11,191 nt of DNA from Chromera velia (lineage: Eukaryota > Sar > Chromeraceae), in assembly GCA_018398765.1 (NCBI GenBank), contig JAHBMJ010003387.1, forward strand, positions 1 through 11,191. The letters run 5' to 3'. The position numbers and the translations under genes were made by a program. Position 1 is the stretch's first letter; every line of letters begins with the position of its first letter. Under the pieces are notes generated by a model. That model saw only the letters and a program-made list of their open reading frames with translations. It had not been told where the DNA came from and ran no database searches. Positions 8,100 through 11,191 of the stretch are shown one piece after another.

Positions 8100-8318
8100 A
8101 CCATCGACTAACAACTGTTCTGAACTTTACATGTTTTGGGCCGCTGACTGAGAGGGAAATATTTTAAATATAATACCAATGATACCTGACGATAGGGCAT
8201 ATTAGCATTTATGTTTGGAGGATTGGCCAGGAATTTGGCCTCCCACCCCAATGCCGAATATCCGATGTGCAGCTTCCAAAGAAAGCGCCTAGACGTATCA
8301 GACCCCCCTGGCCGGCCC

Positions 8319-8337
8319 GCATAGGTCTAGCCTATGC
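8319..8337. repeat. 7-bp hairpin with 5-base loop
   Basis: GCATAGG (8319-8325), loop TCTAG, CCTATGC (8331-8337). It lies in a second GC-richer patch of the AT island, about 220 bases after the cloverleaf-like element. Confidence 0.65.
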
Positions 8338-8551
8338 CGCAAACCGTTTGTAATTAACGAAAAAGCTGGCGCAAAAGCATATGCGTACATACATGGCATC
8401 ATTTTTTCCTTCATCTGAATGATTTTCTTGCTAGTTTTTTAGCTAGTTTTCTGGTTTCGATCTGGGGCCATCTGGTAAAGGGGCATACAAAAGACTGCTA
8501 AAAGCGAAATAACTTTTAGTACTGAAATGCGAAAGAGAAAGAATAAGGGCC

Positions 8552-8801
8552 ATATAAAAATTTATTTGAGTGTCAGTGGAACATAAACGGGCTCTAGGGG
8601 GGGAGGGGGGGTCTTTACGTGCGAGCAAAGCAAAAATGACCGTTCTTCTCCCTAGTCTTCTCCACTATTAACACACATTTATAATTAAGTCAAAAAAACT
8701 GGGTTTTCAATTTTTTTTGGGGAGTTTGTGTGCAGCTGTGGTGGAAGGTAAGGGAGGCCCCGGGTTTTGCGTGCCAGTGGCACTCAAATAAATTTTTATA
8801 T
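8552..8801. repeat. Foldback unit with perfect 21-bp inverted repeats
   Basis: Bases 8552-8572 (ending TTTATTTGAGTG) are the exact reverse complement of 8781-8801 (starting CACTCAAATAAA). Similarity continues imperfectly on both sides, for example GTCAGTGG inward on the left against CCAGTGGC on the right, so the arms are about 30 bases with a few mismatches. The 208-base interior is non-coding and contains a G-run (GGGGGGGAGGGGGGG) near 8598-8612. Confidence 0.7.
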
Positions 8802-9081
8802 AGCCCTATAAGAGATGAGATAAAGACTAAATGAGAGAAGGAACAAGTTTATTTCACGTACACTTTTCAGAATAACCAAGAATGTTTCTTTTCCCAAAAC
8901 GTGCAAGAGAGAACAGTAAAGCCCCCTCTCTTCTTATGAGTTGCTTCTTGTCGTTCTGTAACTTCTGTCTGACTCAGAAAGATGAAGTGCTAGGCCAGGA
9001 GAGTAGTAAGAAAGAAAACTTTTAAATAGCTAGAGCGAGAAAAAGGAAAGAGGAATTGAGACTAAGTCTCGTGAAGCAATA

Positions 9082-9549
9082 GCTAGTACCCCCCTATCAC
9101 TATCGACTCTTTGAACTGAGGCTGCAGAAGTTCGGAATAGTCCTGAACTTTGTTGCAGAAGTTCGGAGTGTGCTCTGAGATAAGGGGTACAGAACTTTGG
9201 ATGATTCAGAATCTGTGGCCTTCACCTGCAGAACTTAGGTCAATACGACGAAGTCGGCGACGCGGCGCGGCGCGATAATGATTTTTTGAGACATAACGAT
9301 GATTTTTGAGAATAAAACCCTCAATAAGAGTATCAGATGACGACATTTAAGTGGAAAAATACATGCAAAACAAAGTGTAACAAGGTCTAATGATGACTCT
9401 GATTATACTGAAGTATTGAACACTAGTAAAGATTGACCTAGTGCAGAACTTTGAAATAGATTTGAACTTTATAAGTGAGAAGCGCAGAACTTAGGCTGAA
9501 CTTGAATCTCCTAAAAAGTTTCAGTCAATAGTGACAGGGGGGTAACAGC
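9082..9549. repeat. Imperfect 26-base inverted repeat bracketing a repeated motif
   Basis: Bases 9082-9107 and the reverse complement of 9524-9549 agree at 22 of 26 positions around a central run of six C/G bases (TACCCCCCTA in the left arm). Partial similarity continues outward, for example TGAAGCAATAG on the left and CTATAGCTTCA near 9582-9592. The enclosed interval carries all six copies of the TGCAGAACTT motif. Confidence 0.55.
9123..9496 (+). repeat. Six dispersed copies of a TGCAGAACTTnGGA-like motif
   Basis: Copies, all in the same orientation, lie at 9123-9136, 9154-9167, 9188-9201, 9227-9240, 9442-9455 and 9483-9496. The first two are identical (TGCAGAAGTTCGGA) and 31 bases apart; the others differ by one to four bases. 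CTGAACTT-like half copies occur between them. They may be a decayed tandem array or repeated binding sites. Confidence 0.6.
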
Positions 9550-9874
9550 TAGTGAGTATCTGAGCGATTCAGTGCTAGCTAGGCTATAGCTTCACTTAGA
9601 TATGATCTCAATCTCGTAGCTTCATCGACAGAAGGAGTGTTAATGTATAGTCTCACTGCTTGGCCTCTAGATAGGCCAGTTTGATGCAGTACTTTCTGCT
9701 TGAATGTATTTGTGCACGCTCCATCGATCCAACGTGCGTACTGTATGCATGTGCATACATTTTCGCGTTACTTGCGATCGCTTTGCGCACATGCCGTGAA
9801 GCTTCGACTTGGCGTGGATTGACTTGACTTTGCTGGTGCTACTTTACGAGTCTAGGACTAAGTGAGACTAATAT

Positions 9875-9893
9875 TTAAGTTATGTTAACTTAA
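9875..9893. repeat. 8-bp hairpin
   Basis: TTAAGTTA (9875-9882), loop TGT, TAACTTAA (9886-9893), about 40 bases before the GATT array. Confidence 0.65.
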
Positions 9894-9934
9894 TTTACTT
9901 AAAAAACTACTTTTTTGTTTATAGCCATGCACGG

Positions 9935-9935
<1 letters not shown>

Positions 9936-9975
<40 letters not shown>

Positions 9976-10006
9976 CAATTTAATAATTTTGATTGATTGA
10001 TTGATT
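9936..10006. repeat. (GATT)10 and (GATT)4 arrays
   Basis: Ten GATT units (9936-9975), a 15-base AT spacer, then four more units (9991-10006). The same unit occurs at 7526-7542 near the other end of the AT island. Confidence 0.9.
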
Positions 10007-10167
10007 GGTTCTGCGCTAAACCTTCAAGTTCCTGTTATGTCCATCTAAATTAATCTAGAGCTGAGGTGATTCTTTTTCTTTTAAAGGCAATGTCTATTAG
10101 GTATATTATTTTTGTTTTTTTTTTAAATATAAAATCATTTAAATTGAGTTGATCTAAACTATACTAC

Positions 10168-10191
10168 GCTCTACTTCTAGCTCTACTTCTA
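10168..10191. repeat. 12-base tandem duplication
   Basis: GCTCTACTTCTA occurs twice in direct succession at the right margin of the AT-rich island. Confidence 0.85.
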
Positions 10192-10225
10192 AATATGATT
10201 TAAACTTACCTGGGAGTCTTGCCAT

Positions 10226-10245
10226 TTACTCTAAAGTTAGAGTAA
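10226..10245. repeat. 9-bp hairpin at the right island boundary
   Basis: TTACTCTAA (10226-10234), two bases, TTAGAGTAA (10237-10245). It lies where composition returns to normal, so it may mark the end of the inserted sequence. As a transcription terminator it would be unusual for a eukaryote. Confidence 0.6.
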
Positions 10246-10493
10246 TGCTATGAGCAAACACAAATGTATAAAGTTGTTGGTCATGGCGAAAAGGGGAACA
10301 TGCAGTTCTCCTTTCATCAATCTGGCCTGCGCTTCGCCATGGCCCGCCTCGTGCTGTTTGCAAGACTCACTGGACCACGGCGAGGGGGAAAAAGTCATGT
10401 AAATTTTTAGAAGGAATGAACGGCCCTTTGCCAAAGGTGCTTCATCACCATGAACAGCATGTGAATTGCTTCATATTTTGCACCTTATAAAAT

Positions 10494-10510
10494 TGCATGC
10501 ATGCATGCAC
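10494..10510. promoter_or_regulatory. Tandem TGCATGCA motif
   Basis: TGCATGCATGCATGCAC contains overlapping copies of the self-complementary TGCATGCA, followed by ATGCACGTGA with a CACGTG core. It may be a transcription-factor cluster or a short ATGC microsatellite. Confidence 0.4.
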
Positions 10511-10625
10511 ATGCACGTGACCGCCCTGGCGACCGCTTTTGCTTCATTTAATCCATGCAGGCACTCCCAGCTCAGTTTTTAGCTGAGTGCACGCTTGCAC
10601 ATACAGTTGAATGAATAAGTCAGGG

Positions 10626-10643
10626 CGGGTACCGGGGTACCCG
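10626..10643. promoter_or_regulatory. GC-rich inverted repeat, 8-bp arms
   Basis: CGGGTACCGGGGTACCCG has arms CGGGTACC and GGTACCCG around two G bases. It could be a dimeric protein site. It lies about 115 bases after the tandem TGCATGCA. Confidence 0.5.
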
Positions 10644-10790
10644 GCTTCAACTACTGCTACTTTGAGGATCCGTTGGCTGCGCATCGTTCACGGAGGCGTG
10701 TTTGTAAATTTGCACACCGAAGCTTCTTCTTGGAATTCAAAGTTCTTCCAATCCTTCACGGGAATTGTTTTTGTCTTGATATTTTCCCCA

Positions 10791-10952
10791 TCACTTCTCT
10801 TTCCCTTCTTCTTCAGTCTCTAAATTCTCTTCTTTGTCTTGATCGAATCGCTCAAGTGGAACGACCCAATTTGATCCTGGCGCACTGTCAAGAGATTTGA
10901 CCACATCGGTTCCGAACCGTCTCGTGGCCATTTTGTGGAGCTCTGGGAACAT
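10791..10952 (-). CDS. Small hypothetical minus-strand frame, 53 aa
   Basis: The ATG at 10952-10950 opens a frame to TGA at 10793-10791. The product starts MFPELHKMATRRFGTDVVKS, passes through SNWVVPLERF and ends in a Lys/Glu-rich tail. The frame is open upstream to a stop at 11024-11022, and a possible acceptor CTTCCCTGCAG lies just after that stop, so it might be an internal or last exon rather than a whole gene. Composition is more protein-like than the overlapping plus-strand frames, but there is no family match, no membrane segment and no signal peptide. Chance is a real possibility, because the acidic tail is simply the reverse of a CTT-rich tract. Confidence 0.2.
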   Translation of the reverse strand: MFPELHKMATRRFGTDVVKSLDSAPGSNWVVPLERFDQDKEENLETEEEGKEK

Positions 10953-11067
10953 CGCCCGTCTGGGGCACGCGTTCAGAAAACGACGGGCAAATCCGAAACG
11001 CAGGGAAGTCCTGCAGGGAAGTCAATACACGCAGACAAAGGCTCAAGTCAACTGATAACCGAGTGAC

Positions 11068-11070
<3 letters not shown>

Positions 11071-11155
<85 letters not shown>

Positions 11156-11191
11156 CACAGACACAGACACACACACACACACACACACACA
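11071..11191. repeat. Compound (AC)n(AG)n(AC)n microsatellite at right window edge
   Basis: An AC run interrupted by one T at 11100, an AG run from about 11129 to 11154, ACAGACACAG transitions, then AC to the last base. The Cys-Val and Ser-Leu runs in the minus-strand frame here are microsatellite translation. Confidence 0.95.

Larger units (their letters stand above)
7262..10200. mobile_element. AT-rich, gene-free island of inverted repeats (possible nested foldback elements)
   Basis: Composition switches from balanced to strongly AT-rich at about 7262 and back at about 10200-10250. No coding region can be supported; the longest frame is about 61 codons with no family features. The island contains at least three long inverted-repeat pairs, several short perfect hairpins, (GATT)n arrays at two sites, repeated TTCTGAAC octamers, a dispersed TGCAGAACTT motif, and an isolated GC-rich structured block at about 8005-8105. 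Non-autonomous MITE/foldback transposons nested in one another would fit. So would an inserted mitochondrial- or plastid-type spacer carrying a GC cluster. No transposase, integrase or reverse transcriptase, and no target-site duplication, could be identified. Confidence 0.4.
10246..11069. other. Ordinary-composition stretch with no confidently assigned gene
   Basis: Short frames occur on both strands, but none shows a recognisable domain. A pyrimidine-rich tract ending TTCTTCTTCAG (about 10786-10816) looks like a plus-strand splice acceptor. The frame after it encodes only about 27 residues before a stop. The stretch may be UTR, intron or promoter of a gene lying to the right. Confidence 0.35.

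Noticed and set aside
8443-8628. 61-residue minus-strand frame
   Set aside because: It overlaps the left arm of the 8552-8801 inverted repeat and has no recognisable feature.
9123-9496. CRISPR array
   Set aside because: Repeats are short (14 bases), degenerate and irregularly spaced, in a eukaryotic context with no cas genes.
7262-10200. Mitochondrial or plastid gene insertion
   Set aside because: No cytochrome, ATPase, ribosomal protein or rRNA segment was recognisable in any frame. An organellar intergenic origin cannot be excluded without a search.
7262-10200. LTR retrotransposon
   Set aside because: No long direct repeats with TG..CA ends, no primer-binding site, and no gag or pol frame were seen.
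10611-10900. Two overlapping plus-strand frames of 70 and 75 residues
   Set aside because: Hydrophobic ends come from a TTC/CTT-rich tract that looks like an intron 3' end. No domain or supporting splice partner.

Overview
This is nuclear DNA from a unicellular eukaryote. A 283-residue protein can be read only by joining eight exons across seven GT..AG introns of about 340 to 700 bases. Microsatellites are abundant ((CA)n, (CT)n, (GGGT)n, (CCCT)n, (GATT)n), and no bacterial operon logic is visible. Coding exons have balanced base composition, and introns carry pyrimidine-rich 3' ends. I cannot fix the species. The intron-rich, microsatellite-rich style and the plant-like layout of the minus-strand gene would suit a stramenopile alga (eustigmatophyte or brown-alga type). 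The TGCATGC-type motifs and a short rhomboid with long introns would also suit a coccidian apicomplexan.

Layout. Positions 1-852 are mostly low-complexity sequence that I read as an intron of a leftward gene. Positions 853-1450 (minus strand) hold the first coding exon of a probable RAD5/HLTF-type SNF2 DNA-repair protein: an N-terminal UBA-like helical segment, a disordered linker, and the start of a HIRAN-like domain. Positions 1451-2486 are a shared divergent promoter region. Positions 2487-6889 (plus strand) hold a complete rhomboid intramembrane serine protease with the Ser/His dyad and the HxxxN motif intact. Positions 6890-7261 are its 3' flank.

From about 7262 to about 10200 the sequence becomes an AT-rich, gene-free island built from inverted repeats, hairpins, (GATT)n arrays and a dispersed 14-base motif. 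A GC-rich cloverleaf-like element lies at 8012-8099. The island looks like nested foldback/MITE-type non-autonomous elements or an inserted organellar-type spacer; no transposase is visible. Composition returns to normal from about 10250 to 11069, where no gene can be assigned with confidence, and the window ends in a compound (AC)n(AG)n(AC)n microsatellite.

No functional link between the two recognised genes is implied beyond sharing a divergent intergenic region. The least explained parts are the cloverleaf-like element, the set of inverted repeats in the island, and a pair of competing splice donors that would insert four residues into the rhomboid catalytic HxxxN motif.
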